DNA of 50,855 bases from Chloroflexota bacterium (GCA_017881915.1 JADGQK010000010.1:1-50855); one strand, 5' to 3'; counted from the stretch's first letter, positions 33,216-41,595 are shown. Translations and numbers: made by a program. Notes: generated from the letters alone by a model not told the origin.

Positions 33216-33908
33216 GTGGAGGCAGGGTCGGCCGGCGGAGTCCAGATCGCGGCGAGCATCCTCGACGCAGACCTGGCGAACCTGGGCAACGCGCTCCGTC
33301 GAGTGGAGCAGGCCGGCGCCGACCGGATCCATCTCGACGTGATGGACGGCCACTTCGTGCCCAACTTCACGTTCGGCCCGAAGATGATCCGGGCACTCCG
33401 GCCGCGAACCCGCCTGCCGTTCGACGCCCACCTGATGATCTCCAACCCGGCCCGCTACATCGACGAGTTCATCCGCGCCGGCTGCGACTCGATCACAATC
33501 CATGTCGAGATCGATGAACCGGTCGAGCCGACCCTCAGGCTGATCCGCCGGGCCGGGCGGCGGGCCGGCCTGGCGCTCAGGCCGACGACTCCGCTGGCAG
33601 CCCTCGAACGCTACCGCGGTTTGTTCGAGATCGTCCTGGTGATGACCGTCGAGCCGGGATTCGGCGGCCAGTCGTTCCTGGCCGGTGCCGCCGCCAAGAT
33701 CGGCGCCGTTCACGCCGATCGCCGCCTGGGTGATCAGCCCCTCGAGGTTCAGGTCGACGGCGGGATCAACGAGCTGACCGCGGCGGACGTCGGGGCGCTC
33801 GGCGTGGACGTCGTGGTGGCCGGTTCGGCGCTCTTTCGGAAGGGGCGTGACATGGCGGTCGAGATGGGCCGCATCCGGGCCGCGGCTGATGCCGGACGGG
33901 CGCGGTGA
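33216..33908 (+). CDS. rpe: Ribulose-phosphate 3-epimerase
   Basis: The enzyme interconverts D-ribulose 5-phosphate and D-xylulose 5-phosphate in the pentose phosphate pathway. TIM-barrel motifs are IAASILDADLANLGNALRRV, IHLDVMDGHFVPNFTFGPKM with the metal and acid-base aspartate, PFDAHLMISNPARYID, VMTVEPGFGGQSF, and VQVDGGINELTAADVGALG. The start is a GTG just after rlmN. The end overlaps the PAP2 start as GTGA. Confidence 0.96.
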   Translation: MEAGSAGGVQIAASILDADLANLGNALRRVEQAGADRIHLDVMDGHFVPNFTFGPKMIRALRPRTRLPFDAHLMISNPARYIDEFIRAGCDSITIHVEIDEPVEPTLRLIRRAGRRAGLALRPTTPLAALERYRGLFEIVLVMTVEPGFGGQSFLAGAAAKIGAVHADRRLGDQPLEVQVDGGINELTAADVGALGVDVVVAGSALFRKGRDMAVEMGRIRAAADAGRAR

Positions 33909-35146
33909 CCCAGGAGACGCCCATTTCCGAGGTTGCTGTACCGGACACTCCGCCGGCTCGCCTGGGACGGCGCAACGACCGGATCCTGGCCTGGTCGGTC
34001 GGCGGCTACATCGTGATCCTGTCGGCCCTGATGATCGTCAAGGGCGTCTCAATCACGCCCGATGTCCTGGTGGTCGCCCTGGGCCTGGCCGCGGTGATCC
34101 TCGGCCGGGGCCGCCTCTTCCTGCGCGACTGGATCCCGTTCATCGGCCTGTTCTTCGCCTACGAGCTGATGCGCGGCTACGCCGACAACTTCGGTGCGAG
34201 CATCCATGTCGCTGACTTCATCGCCATCGACAAGTTCCTGTTCTTCGGCCACCTGCCGACCCAGGTCTTCCAGGACTGGTTCCATCCGACGACCGGGATC
34301 GACTACCTCGCGATCGTCGCCACTGTCTTCTACTTCCTGCATTTCCCGCTGCCGCTGGCCGTGGGGTTCTTCCTGTGGCTACGCCGGCGGCGGGTCTACT
34401 ACGACTTCGTGGCCGCGATCATCATCCTGAGCATGGCCGGCTTCGTGACCTACCTGCTCCTGCCGGTCGGGCCGCCGTGGTACGCCGCCCAGCACGGCTT
34501 CCTGCCTGGACCGAACGGCACGCCGGCGATCAGCTACCTGAAATCGAGCGCATTCGACGACATCGCCCGGTTCTTCGGCTTCCAGGGCAACTACCTGTAC
34601 AGCTACACCATCTACGACATCAACCCGAACGATGTCGCGGCATTCCCTTCGCTCCACGCGGCCTACCCGACCCTGGCCTTCCTGTTTGCACGGCGGGCCT
34701 TCGGGCGGATCGGCTACCTGATGATCGGTTACGCGGCCTGCGTCTGGTTCGCCGTCATCTACCTCGGTGACCACTACCTGATCGACGTCCTCGGTGGGAT
34801 CGCCTATGCCGCGGTCGCCTACTGGGCGGTGATCCACGCCCCGGGCTGGTTCCGGCGAGGCATCGACCGGGCGGCCGACGAGGAGATCGAGTCGACCCTG
34901 GAAGCGGCCGGGCCGGGCGCTGGGGCCGGGACCAGTGGCGGGGCGGTGCTTGGCCGCTTGAACCGGCGAGTGCGCTGGCCGGTCGTCGTCCAGGGACTGG
35001 CCCTGGCGGTGGCCGGAGTAATCGCCACGACGGCCCTGATCAAGGGCGATCTCCTGGGCGGCTACTCGACGCCGCTCTACCTGATCCCGTCGGCCGTCGT
35101 GCTGATCGGCCTGTGGCGGGTGGCCCTGGGCGCGTTCTCGCGCTAG
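33905..35146 (+). CDS. PAP2-superfamily membrane phosphatase/phosphotransferase
   Basis: This 413-residue integral membrane protein has about eight membrane segments. The active-site motifs are AAFPSLHAAYPTLAFLFARR with the catalytic histidine and VIYLGDHYLIDVLGGIAYA with the nucleophile histidine. FAYELMRGYADNFGASIHVA upstream resembles the Aur1/Ipt1-like (PAP2_3) subgroup, which may transfer phospho-head groups between lipids rather than simply hydrolyse phosphate. The C-terminal ~90 residues add two membrane helices after a cytosolic Gly/Ala linker. It starts at GTG 33905. The sequence encoding its last residues (GAFSR-stop) is repeated at 35621. Confidence 0.85.
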   Translation: MTQETPISEVAVPDTPPARLGRRNDRILAWSVGGYIVILSALMIVKGVSITPDVLVVALGLAAVILGRGRLFLRDWIPFIGLFFAYELMRGYADNFGASIHVADFIAIDKFLFFGHLPTQVFQDWFHPTTGIDYLAIVATVFYFLHFPLPLAVGFFLWLRRRRVYYDFVAAIIILSMAGFVTYLLLPVGPPWYAAQHGFLPGPNGTPAISYLKSSAFDDIARFFGFQGNYLYSYTIYDINPNDVAAFPSLHAAYPTLAFLFARRAFGRIGYLMIGYAACVWFAVIYLGDHYLIDVLGGIAYAAVAYWAVIHAPGWFRRGIDRAADEEIESTLEAAGPGAGAGTSGGAVLGRLNRRVRWPVVVQGLALAVAGVIATTALIKGDLLGGYSTPLYLIPSAVVLIGLWRVALGAFSR

Positions 35147-35148
35147 GT
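35125..35148 (+). repeat. Direct repeat DR1 at the end of the PAP2 gene
   Basis: The 24-bp sequence starting CCTGGGCGCGTTCTCG, which spans the last codons and stop of the PAP2 gene, matches 35621-35644 at 22 of 24 bases. The two copies flank a 472-bp insert that contains inverted-repeat element B. Confidence 0.65.
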
Positions 35149-35279
35149 GTCTGGGTCGGGGGACGGGCCCGCTCGAGCAACCTCCGATTCCGTGGCTCGG
35201 CGCCAGGGGTCCCGGCCCGAATGGCCAGATGTGGCCGGCATCGACACCGCGCCGTCGATTTCGGCCGAGGCGTCAGGAT

Positions 35280-35470
35280 GTGCGCTCAGAACAACAAGAC
35301 GCCGATTTCGAAGCGAGACGAGCCCGGCCGGCACTGTCTTGCGCCCAGCTCCAGCCCAGCCCAAGTGTGGCGCGGGACAAAACGGGCGACGAGGCTCGTC
35401 GTCGACGCGGCCCCAGGTGGAAAGGACCGGCTCCCGGTTCGAAACTGGCGGTTTGTTGTTCTGAGTGCAC
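35280..35470. repeat. Dispersed inverted-repeat element, copy B (191 bp)
   Basis: The left end GTGCGCTCAGAACAACAAGA pairs with the right end at 21 of 24 bases, and inward bases GATTTCGAA against AGTTTCGAA extend the match. Left ends, length (191 against 192) and a central segment at offset 74-101 agree with copy A at 19146, so the two are homologous in the same orientation. Reading frames through it lack known domains. The flanks 35149-35279 and 35471-35620 show nothing else recognisable. Confidence 0.7.
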
Positions 35471-35620
35471 ACACCGGCAGGCGGCGCGTCGGCCGCGACC
35501 CACCAGTTGCCATATGTCGCCCGCAGCGATCTACCCGGCACGGGCACAAGCGTGGCGAAGCCGCGGGCCAACAACGCGCCGGGGCAAGGCCATGGACCGA
35601 AGGGCAGGCCCGCCGAGGGG

Positions 35621-35644
35621 CCTGGGCGCCTTCTCGCGTTAGGT
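35621..35644 (+). repeat. Direct repeat DR2, second copy of the PAP2 gene end
   Basis: CCTGGGCGCCTTCTCGCGTT and the following AGGT match DR1 at 22 of 24 bases. The copy ends at the first base of the rpmB stop codon on the opposite strand. Confidence 0.65.
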
Positions 35645-35844
35645 CAGCGAGCGGCCTTGACGATCGTCCGGCGGCAGCGGGTGCACACGGACTGCTTCTT
35701 GGGCTCACCCGAGGCGGTCATGATGACCAGCGGCTGCAGGTTGGGCTGATAGCGGCGGTGGGCACGGACGCGGTTCATCCCGGATGACTGCGGGTTGAAA
35801 CCGCCCATCGAAACCTTGCCACACACGGCGCATGCTCGGGACAT
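35644..35844 (-). CDS. rpmB: 50S ribosomal protein L28
   Basis: L28 is a small large-subunit protein. MSRACAVCGKVSMGGFNPQS opens the sequence, followed by RRYQPNLQPLV and KKQSVCTRCRRTIVKAAR. Two CxxC pairs (CAVC and CTRC) mark the zinc-binding form. The ATG at 35844, with GAGG eight bases upstream, gives 66 residues; the ORF-track start at 35874 adds 10 unlikely residues. It is alone on the minus strand and divergent from the asp23-fakA series. Its leader contains an attenuator-like hairpin. Confidence 0.95.
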   Translation of the reverse strand: MSRACAVCGKVSMGGFNPQSSGMNRVRAHRRYQPNLQPLVIMTASGEPKKQSVCTRCRRTIVKAAR

Positions 35845-35880
35845 CGCGGATCCTCGGGTCGAACGTTCAGTCATGAAGAA

Positions 35881-35898
35881 CGAGCCGACACCGGCTCG
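35881..35898 (-). terminator. Attenuator-like hairpin in the rpmB leader
   Basis: On the minus strand CGAGCCGGTGTCGGCTCG is a perfect 7-bp stem with a GTGT loop, followed by TTCTT. It lies between a likely -10 (TATCGT) and the rpmB start, so it could end transcription early or bind a regulator. Confidence 0.4.
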
Positions 35899-35907
35899 AT
35901 CAAACGG

Positions 35908-35914
35908 TACGATA
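35908..35914. promoter_or_regulatory. Overlapping divergent -10 boxes for rpmB and asp23
   Basis: TACGAT on the plus strand and TATCGT on the minus strand share most of the same bases midway between the two divergent genes. Confidence 0.3.
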
Positions 35915-35936
35915 ACACATCGGCTCGCTCCGGCTC

Positions 35937-36425
35937 ATGCCGGCACCGTCTACTCCGCTGCTGGAGGCTGCCCTGCCAAGTCCCGCCCGCCCCGAAGCCG
36001 GCAAGTCGCTCGTGACCCGGCGGGCGATCCGCCAGGTCGTCCGCGCCGCCGTCTCGAGCAGCTACGGCGTCACCGGCCTCAGTGACGATGGCGTTCGGCA
36101 GGGGTTGCTCGCCCGATTCGGCGTTCGGCCGCCGGGGGTCCTTGTCCGTTTCGGCGGCGGCATCGAAGTCGAGCTACGGATCCTGGTCGCAGCCGGCGTG
36201 CCGATTGCCGAGGTGGCCCGCCAAGTGGACTCGGCCGTGCGTTACTCGGTCCGCCGCGCGACCGAACGCGAGATCGAGCGGGTCACGATCTATGTCGGCG
36301 GCCTGCGCTTCGAGGCCGCTCCGATGCCGGGGCCGCTGCCCGCCGCGGCCGAGCTCGACGGCGCCGATCCAGCGGCGGATCCCGGTGTCGCGGTCGAGCC
36401 GATCCCTGGTTCGGACGGCACATGA
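35937..36425 (+). CDS. Asp23/Gls24 (YloU)-family protein
   Basis: The 162-residue protein has the Asp23/DUF322 core: VTRRAIRQVVRAAVSSSYGV, TGLSDDGVRQGLLARFG, VRFGGGIEVELRILVAAGVP, IAEVARQVDSAVRYSVRRAT and IERVTIYVGGLRF. In Firmicutes the YloU homologue sits directly before the fatty acid kinase gene fakA (yloV), as here. Asp23 proteins associate with the membrane and affect envelope or lipid homeostasis, but the reaction is unknown. A second member is at 44089. The C-terminal ~40 residues are Pro/Ala/Asp-rich. Confidence 0.88.
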   Translation: MPAPSTPLLEAALPSPARPEAGKSLVTRRAIRQVVRAAVSSSYGVTGLSDDGVRQGLLARFGVRPPGVLVRFGGGIEVELRILVAAGVPIAEVARQVDSAVRYSVRRATEREIERVTIYVGGLRFEAAPMPGPLPAAAELDGADPAADPGVAVEPIPGSDGT

Positions 36426-36472
36426 CCCGGTGCGGACGGCGGATGACCGAGCCGGACGCCGGATGACCCAGC
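36412..36472 (+). repeat. Three tandem ~20-bp repeats at the asp23-fakA junction
   Basis: The unit CGGACGGCGGATGACCGAGC occurs three times with small changes, each containing ATGACC (ATG at 36422, 36443 and 36463). The three ATGs are in different frames; only the last opens fakA. Confidence 0.6.
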
Positions 36473-38130
36473 GAAGCTGCGATGGCGCCGGGCTCGTCGC
36501 CGCCTTCCGGGCAGGCGTGGCCAACCTCGAGACGCACGTTGAGGAGGTCAATGCGCTGAATGTCTTTCCGGTGCCCGACGGCGACACGGGCTCCAACATG
36601 CTGGCGACCGTCCGGGTCGCCCTCGAGGAGGCCGAGTCGGTCGCAAGCGAGCCGTCCGGGCGGGTGGCCGCCGCCCTGAGCTTCGGCGCGCTGATGGGCG
36701 CTCGGGGCAATTCGGGGGTGATCACCTCGCAGATCTGCCGGGGGCTCGCCGAGGGCCTTGAGGGCAAGCGCCGGTTCAATGGGCTCGATCTTGCCCACGC
36801 CCTGGGTCGCGGCGCGGAACTCGCCTATGCCGCCGTCGGGAAGCCGGTCGAGGGCACGATCCTGACGGTGATCCGCGAGGCGGCCGTGGCTGCCAAAGTG
36901 GCTGCCGAGCACGACGATGACCTCGAGGCGGTCCTCGGCGCAATCGTCAATGCCGCCGAGGCGGCGGTCGCCCGAACTCCTTCACTGCTGCCGGTCCTGC
37001 GTGAGGCCGGGGTAGTTGACGCCGGCGGGCAGGGCCTCTACCGGCTGTTCCAGGGCGCATTGCTCCACCTCGTCGGCCGTTCGCCGGCCGGATCGGTCGG
37101 GGCCCGCCAGCGAGCCGGTGCCAAGCCGTCGGTCCTGGTTGCACATGCCGACGAGGGCTTCGGCTACGAGACGATGCTGCTGCTGCAGCCCCGGCCGGGC
37201 TCGATCCTTGACCCGGATTCGATCCGCCGGCAGTTCGAGAAGATCGGCGAGTCGGTCGTGGTCGTGGGTGACGGCAAGGCGGTCAAGATCCACGTCCACA
37301 GCGAGCACCCCGACGATATCCTGGGGCATGCCCTGACCCTGGGCAGTCTGAGCCGGATCAGCGTCGAGAACCTGGACCACCAGGCGCGCGACGTGCGCGA
37401 GCAGCGGGCCACCGAGTTCACCGACGATGCCCTGCCGCAGCCTGGAGGCGCTTCTTCGTCGGAGCGGCCGGTCATCCCCCTGGCCGTCGTTGCCGTGGCC
37501 GCGGGCGATGGCCTGGTCGCAATCTTCCGCGATTTCGGCGTCTCAGCCGTCGTTCAGGGTGGCCAATCGGCGAACCCGAGCACGGGCGAGCTGCTCCAGG
37601 CAATCGAAGGCGTCAACGCGATCGAGACGCTCCTCCTGCCCAACAACCCAAACGTGATCCTGGCGGCGCGGCAGGTCGCCGCACTGACGTCGCGGGCGGT
37701 CCATGTCGTCCCGACCCGCAACGCCGCCGAGGGGATCGCCGCCCTGCTCGCCCTCGATCCAACCCACGATGGAGCGGCCAACGTCGACGAGATGACCGAG
37801 GCGGCTCGGGCGATCGAATCGCTGTCGGTGACCACCGCGGTCCGCGATGCGAAGGTGTCCGGCCGCAAGGTTCGCCGAGGCCAGACGATTGTGCTCGACC
37901 CGGATGAGGGCCTGGTGGCCGTCGACGGCGATCAGGGGCGAGCCATCGAGGCGGCGATCCGGGGGCTGCGGCCCGGGATCGAGCTGATCACCTTGTTCTA
38001 CGGCGACGGAGCGGACCTGGCCGAGGCGGAGGAGACGGCCCGCCGGATCAACGCGACCCTCGAGGGTGTTGAGGTGGAGGTCCGCCACGGCGGTCAGCCC
38101 CATTACCGGTACCTGATCTCGGCCGAGTAG
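36463..38130 (+). CDS. fakA: Fatty acid kinase subunit A (DAK2/DegV-type, YloV)
   Basis: FakA phosphorylates fatty acids bound to FakB to give acyl phosphates for PlsX-dependent phospholipid synthesis; plsX and acpP lie downstream. The N-terminal DAK2 ATP-binding domain has NALNVFPVPDGDTGSNMLAT, LSFGALMGARGNSGVITSQI and GVVDAGGQGLYRLFQGALLH. A middle region and a C-terminal DegV-like region (NVILAARQVAALTSRAVHVV, ITLFYGDGADLAEAEETARR) follow. The start is the third ATG of a tandem repeat; the ORF-track start at 36082 is a shadow of asp23. No fakB gene is in the window. Confidence 0.93.
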   Translation: MTQRSCDGAGLVAAFRAGVANLETHVEEVNALNVFPVPDGDTGSNMLATVRVALEEAESVASEPSGRVAAALSFGALMGARGNSGVITSQICRGLAEGLEGKRRFNGLDLAHALGRGAELAYAAVGKPVEGTILTVIREAAVAAKVAAEHDDDLEAVLGAIVNAAEAAVARTPSLLPVLREAGVVDAGGQGLYRLFQGALLHLVGRSPAGSVGARQRAGAKPSVLVAHADEGFGYETMLLLQPRPGSILDPDSIRRQFEKIGESVVVVGDGKAVKIHVHSEHPDDILGHALTLGSLSRISVENLDHQARDVREQRATEFTDDALPQPGGASSSERPVIPLAVVAVAAGDGLVAIFRDFGVSAVVQGGQSANPSTGELLQAIEGVNAIETLLLPNNPNVILAARQVAALTSRAVHVVPTRNAAEGIAALLALDPTHDGAANVDEMTEAARAIESLSVTTAVRDAKVSGRKVRRGQTIVLDPDEGLVAVDGDQGRAIEAAIRGLRPGIELITLFYGDGADLAEAEETARRINATLEGVEVEVRHGGQPHYRYLISAE

Positions 38131-38133
38131 GCG

Positions 38134-40401
38134 ATGGCGAACGGGCAGCCGGGCCGCCGACCTGTCCCGGGGACTTCAGGCCGAGCCGCCCGACGAGTGG
38201 CTCCACCCACCGATCCTGCGGAGCTCCTGATGGCGCCACTGGGCGAAAGCGGCCTGCCCGGGGACCCCGCCCTGCGCCGGGCGGGCCGCCGGCTCGACCT
38301 GCGCAACGTTCGGGACCTGCTTTTTCACCTGCCCCGGCGCTACGAGGATCGGCGCGCCATGAGCACGATCGCCGAGCTGCGCGACCTGGACGATGGCGCA
38401 ACCGCCAGCGTCCGCGTCGTCGTCCGCTCGATCCACGTGGAACAGACCTGGCGGCGGCGGGTGCAGGTGACGAAGGCCGTCCTGGCCGATGAGACCGGCG
38501 AGGCCGAGGCGACGTGGTTCGGCCGGCGGTTCATCGAGAAGCGGGTTCATGCCGGGCAGCGCCTCGTGGTGAGCGGCCGGCTCAGGCAGCGCGGGTTCGT
38601 GCCCGTCTTCGACGACCCCGAATTCTCCCCGGAGGATGGCACGGACCCGCTCCACGCCGGCCGGATCGTCCCGGTCTATCGCCTGACGGCCGGCCTCACG
38701 GCGGCGCGCATTCGGGAAGCGATCCGGGCGGCCCTGGACCGGGCCGGCCTGATGTACGGCGAGTACCTTCCGGCCGATCTCCGCAGCGCGGAGGGACTCG
38801 AACCGATCGGCCGGGCGATCGACCAGGTCCACTATCCGGCCAGCCTCGAGGACCGCGACGCCGCACTGCGCCGGCTCGCCTTTGACGAGCTGTTCGCGCT
38901 CCAGCTGGGCATGGTCGGTCGACGTCGACAACGCGGCCGGACAACGTCCAAGCCGGTGGTCGTCGACGATTGGCGCGACGAGGCAATCCGCAACGCCCTC
39001 GCGACGGAGCTGACCGTCAAGGTCGGCCGGCCAGTCACCCTGACCGTGGACCAGGTTGGCGCGATGGCGTCGATCCGGTCCGACCTGGCCCGCACAGAGC
39101 CGATGCTCCGGCTGCTCCAGGGCGATGTCGGCTCGGGCAAGACCGCCGTCGCAGCCCACGCCCTCGCGCTCGTGGCCGGGCTTGGCCGCCAGGGAGCCCT
39201 GCTCGCACCCACCGACCTGCTCGCCCGTCAGCACGCGGCGACCGTCGGCGACCTGCTGGCGCCCCTCGGCCTGGGGGTGACCCTCCTGACCGGGTCGCTC
39301 AGCGCCGACGGTCGCAAGAAGGCGCTTTCGGCCATCGCCTCGGGCCAGGCCGGCGTCGTGGTGGGTACCCACGCGCTGTTCCAGGAATCGGTTCGCTTCG
39401 CCGACCTGGGCCTGGCCGTCATCGACGAACAGCACCGGTTCGGGGTCGAACAGCGAGGCCTGCTCGAAGCCAAGGCCGGGGGAGCCGCCGACGCCCCGGG
39501 GACACCGGGCGACGCGGAGCCTGCGGCCCTGCGGGCTGCGCCGCACGTCCTGCTGATGACCGCCACGCCCATCCCGCGCACGCTCGGCCAGGTGATCTAC
39601 GCCGACCTCGATGTGTCCGACCTGCGCGTGGTACCCACCGGCCGGCTGCCCATCAGGACCGCGACCCGGACCAGCCTCGAGCTTGATCGGCTGTGGCGGT
39701 TCGTGGCCGAGGAAGCCGTCCACGACCGGCGCACGTTCGTGGTCGTGCCCTTGATCGAGGCAGCCGAGGACGACGCTGCGGCGGCCGCCAAGGACGAGGC
39801 GGTTCGCCTGGGGATGCTGCTCGGATTACCGGTGGGCCTGGTCCACGGACGGATGAAGCCGGCCGAGCGGGATGCCGCGATGCGCCGGTTCCGCGACGGC
39901 GAGACGCGAATCCTGGTCGGGACGACCGTGATCGAGGTTGGGGTAGACGTGCCCGAAGCCACGGTGATGGTGGTCGAGGGCGCCGATCGGTTTGGCCTGG
40001 CCCAGCTCCATCAGCTCCGCGGCCGCGTGGGGCGGGGGACCGAGCAGAGCTACTGCGTCCTTGTCTCGGACGTGACGATCGAGGAGGATCCCGTTGCCTG
40101 GGCACGCCTCCGGGCGATCGAGACGCTGACCGACGGCTTCGAGCTGGCCGAGAAGGACTTCGAGTTGCGCGGCGAAGGCGACGTCCTGGGCCTGGTCCAA
40201 TCCGGCCTGCCCCGGCTGCGGGTTGCCTCGCTCCAGCGAATGGACCATCGCGAGCTGGCGAAGCGCGCCCGACTCCACGCCGAGGCGCTCCTGGACCCGG
40301 CCGGCGAGCTGCCCGGCGACGCCCTGGCTGCGCTGCGCCACGAGCTGACCGCGGGTTGGCTCGAGCCGATCTGGTCGGGCGACCCGGCCAGTGGGGCCTG
40401 A
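38134..40401 (+). CDS. recG: ATP-dependent DNA helicase RecG
   Basis: RecG remodels stalled forks and Holliday junctions. The 755-residue protein has the wedge/OB domain (VRSIHVEQTWRRRVQVTKAV, VSGRLRQRGFVPVFDDPEF), helicase motif I LLQGDVGSGKTAVAAHALAL, motif II LAVIDEQHRFGVEQRG, motif III LLMTATPIPRTLGQVIYADL, and the C-terminal TRG motif region around LHQLRGRVGRGTEQSYCVLV. An unusual Ala/Gly/Pro insertion (KAGGAADAPGTPGDAEPAAL) lies just before motif III. It starts four bases after fakA and is followed by rsmD. Confidence 0.96.
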   Translation: MANGQPGRRPVPGTSGRAARRVAPPTDPAELLMAPLGESGLPGDPALRRAGRRLDLRNVRDLLFHLPRRYEDRRAMSTIAELRDLDDGATASVRVVVRSIHVEQTWRRRVQVTKAVLADETGEAEATWFGRRFIEKRVHAGQRLVVSGRLRQRGFVPVFDDPEFSPEDGTDPLHAGRIVPVYRLTAGLTAARIREAIRAALDRAGLMYGEYLPADLRSAEGLEPIGRAIDQVHYPASLEDRDAALRRLAFDELFALQLGMVGRRRQRGRTTSKPVVVDDWRDEAIRNALATELTVKVGRPVTLTVDQVGAMASIRSDLARTEPMLRLLQGDVGSGKTAVAAHALALVAGLGRQGALLAPTDLLARQHAATVGDLLAPLGLGVTLLTGSLSADGRKKALSAIASGQAGVVVGTHALFQESVRFADLGLAVIDEQHRFGVEQRGLLEAKAGGAADAPGTPGDAEPAALRAAPHVLLMTATPIPRTLGQVIYADLDVSDLRVVPTGRLPIRTATRTSLELDRLWRFVAEEAVHDRRTFVVVPLIEAAEDDAAAAAKDEAVRLGMLLGLPVGLVHGRMKPAERDAAMRRFRDGETRILVGTTVIEVGVDVPEATVMVVEGADRFGLAQLHQLRGRVGRGTEQSYCVLVSDVTIEEDPVAWARLRAIETLTDGFELAEKDFELRGEGDVLGLVQSGLPRLRVASLQRMDHRELAKRARLHAEALLDPAGELPGDALAALRHELTAGWLEPIWSGDPASGA

Positions 40402-40417
40402 TGGACGGCCGGACCTG

Positions 40418-41041
40418 ATGGCCGGCGATGCTGGGCGGGTGATTGCCGGGCGGGCCGCCGGCCGCCGGCTGGCCGCCCCGGGGCCGGGCACCCGGCCGTT
40501 GACCGATCGGGTGAAACAGACCCTCTTTGCGATCCTCGAGCCCGACTTGCCCGGCGCCCGGTTCCTCGACCTGTGCGCCGGGACCGGGGCCGGGGCGATC
40601 GAGGCCCTCTCGCGTGGCGCGGTCGCGGCGGTGCTGGTCGAGCGCGATGCGCGGGCCTGCCGAACGATCGCGGAGAACCTGGAGCGGACCGGTCTGGCCG
40701 GCCCGTCGGTCCGGGTGGTCCGGGCCGACGCCGCGGCGTGGCTCGTGACAGCGGCCCGGGCCACCGCCCGGACTGGGGTCCGCGACCCGACCGACGGCCC
40801 CTTCGATCTCGTCCTGGTCGACCCGCCCTACGACCATCCGGAGCTCCTCGAGGCGCTCCTTGCAACGCTCGGGCGAGAGGCGGCTGGTCGATTCCTCAGG
40901 GCCGACGCCGGGATCATCGCCAAGCACTTCTGGCGGGCGGCCCCGCCCGAACGGATCGGCCTGCTACGATCGGTCCGCGAGCGGCGATTCGGCGAGACCA
41001 CCCTGACCTTCTTTCGCCGGGTCGCCACGGAGGACGGATGA
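40418..41041 (+). CDS. rsmD: 16S rRNA guanine-N2 966-methyltransferase RsmD
   Basis: The enzyme methylates G966 of 16S rRNA. VIAGRAAGRRLAAPGPGTRP, TDRVKQTLFAIL, FLDLCAGTGAGAIEALSRGA and the catalytic LVLVDPPYDHPELL (the DPPY motif) are family hallmarks. ATG 40418 is preferred; a nearby ATG at 40401 and the ORF-track start at 40391 are less likely. Its stop overlaps the coaD start (ATGA), the usual rsmD-coaD pairing. Confidence 0.94.
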   Translation: MAGDAGRVIAGRAAGRRLAAPGPGTRPLTDRVKQTLFAILEPDLPGARFLDLCAGTGAGAIEALSRGAVAAVLVERDARACRTIAENLERTGLAGPSVRVVRADAAAWLVTAARATARTGVRDPTDGPFDLVLVDPPYDHPELLEALLATLGREAAGRFLRADAGIIAKHFWRAAPPERIGLLRSVRERRFGETTLTFFRRVATEDG

Positions 41042-41538
41042 AGGTCGCGGTCTATCCCGGGTCATTCGATCCGGTCACCTTCGGGCACCTCGATGTCGCC
41101 CGCCGGGCGACCGCCGTCTTCGACCGGCTGATCTTCGCCGTCCTGACGAACCCGAGCAAGACTTCGCTCCTGACCGTGGCCGAGCGGCTCGACGCGATCC
41201 GGACCTCGGTCGCGGTGATCGACCCCGGCCTCGTCGAGCGGATCGACGTCCAGTCGTTCGACGGGTTGACGGTTGAGGTCTGCCGCCGGGCCGGCGCCGG
41301 CTTCATCGTTCGCGGCCTGCGGGCCGTCTCCGATTTCGAGACGGAGATGCAGCTGGCCCACAACAACCGGATCCTGGCGCCCGAGATCGATACCGTCTTC
41401 TTCATGACCTCACTCGAGCACGGCTACGTCAGCTCCGCATTGGTTCGCGAGATCGCCCGATTTGGCGGCGACGTCCAGGCGATGGTGCCCGGTCCCGCTG
41501 GGGCTGCCCTTCGCGTGGCGGTTGAGCGGGTGCGATAA
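41038..41538 (+). CDS. coaD: Phosphopantetheine adenylyltransferase
   Basis: CoaD transfers AMP from ATP to 4'-phosphopantetheine in coenzyme A synthesis. MKVAVYPGSFDPVTFGHLDV holds the nucleotidyl-transferase motif TxGH, and VRGLRAVSDFETEMQLAHNN and EHGYVSSALVREIARFGG are also conserved. The length of 166 residues is normal. It supplies the cofactor precursor used by AcpP further down the series. The longer ORF-track start at 40573 is a shadow of rsmD. Confidence 0.96.
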   Translation: MKVAVYPGSFDPVTFGHLDVARRATAVFDRLIFAVLTNPSKTSLLTVAERLDAIRTSVAVIDPGLVERIDVQSFDGLTVEVCRRAGAGFIVRGLRAVSDFETEMQLAHNNRILAPEIDTVFFMTSLEHGYVSSALVREIARFGGDVQAMVPGPAGAALRVAVERVR

Positions 41539-41545
41539 TTCCGCC

Positions 41546-41573
41546 GACGGGGCGGCTCCGCCGTTCGCCGTCA
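41546..41573 (+). promoter_or_regulatory. Stem-loop between coaD and the ATC-start gene
   Basis: GACGG pairs with CCGTC around an inner CGGC/GCCG stem. It ends about seven bases before the AGGGAGG that precedes the ATC start. It could be a weak terminator or a translational control element. Confidence 0.3.
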
Positions 41574-41595
41574 CCAGCCAGGGAGGGCCGGTCCG

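Noticed and set aside
35143-35787. Overlapping ORFs through element B (plus and minus strands)
   Set aside because: They share short patterns such as RxRxVVLSAH on both strands, which follows from the inverted-repeat arms. No start signal or domain supports them.
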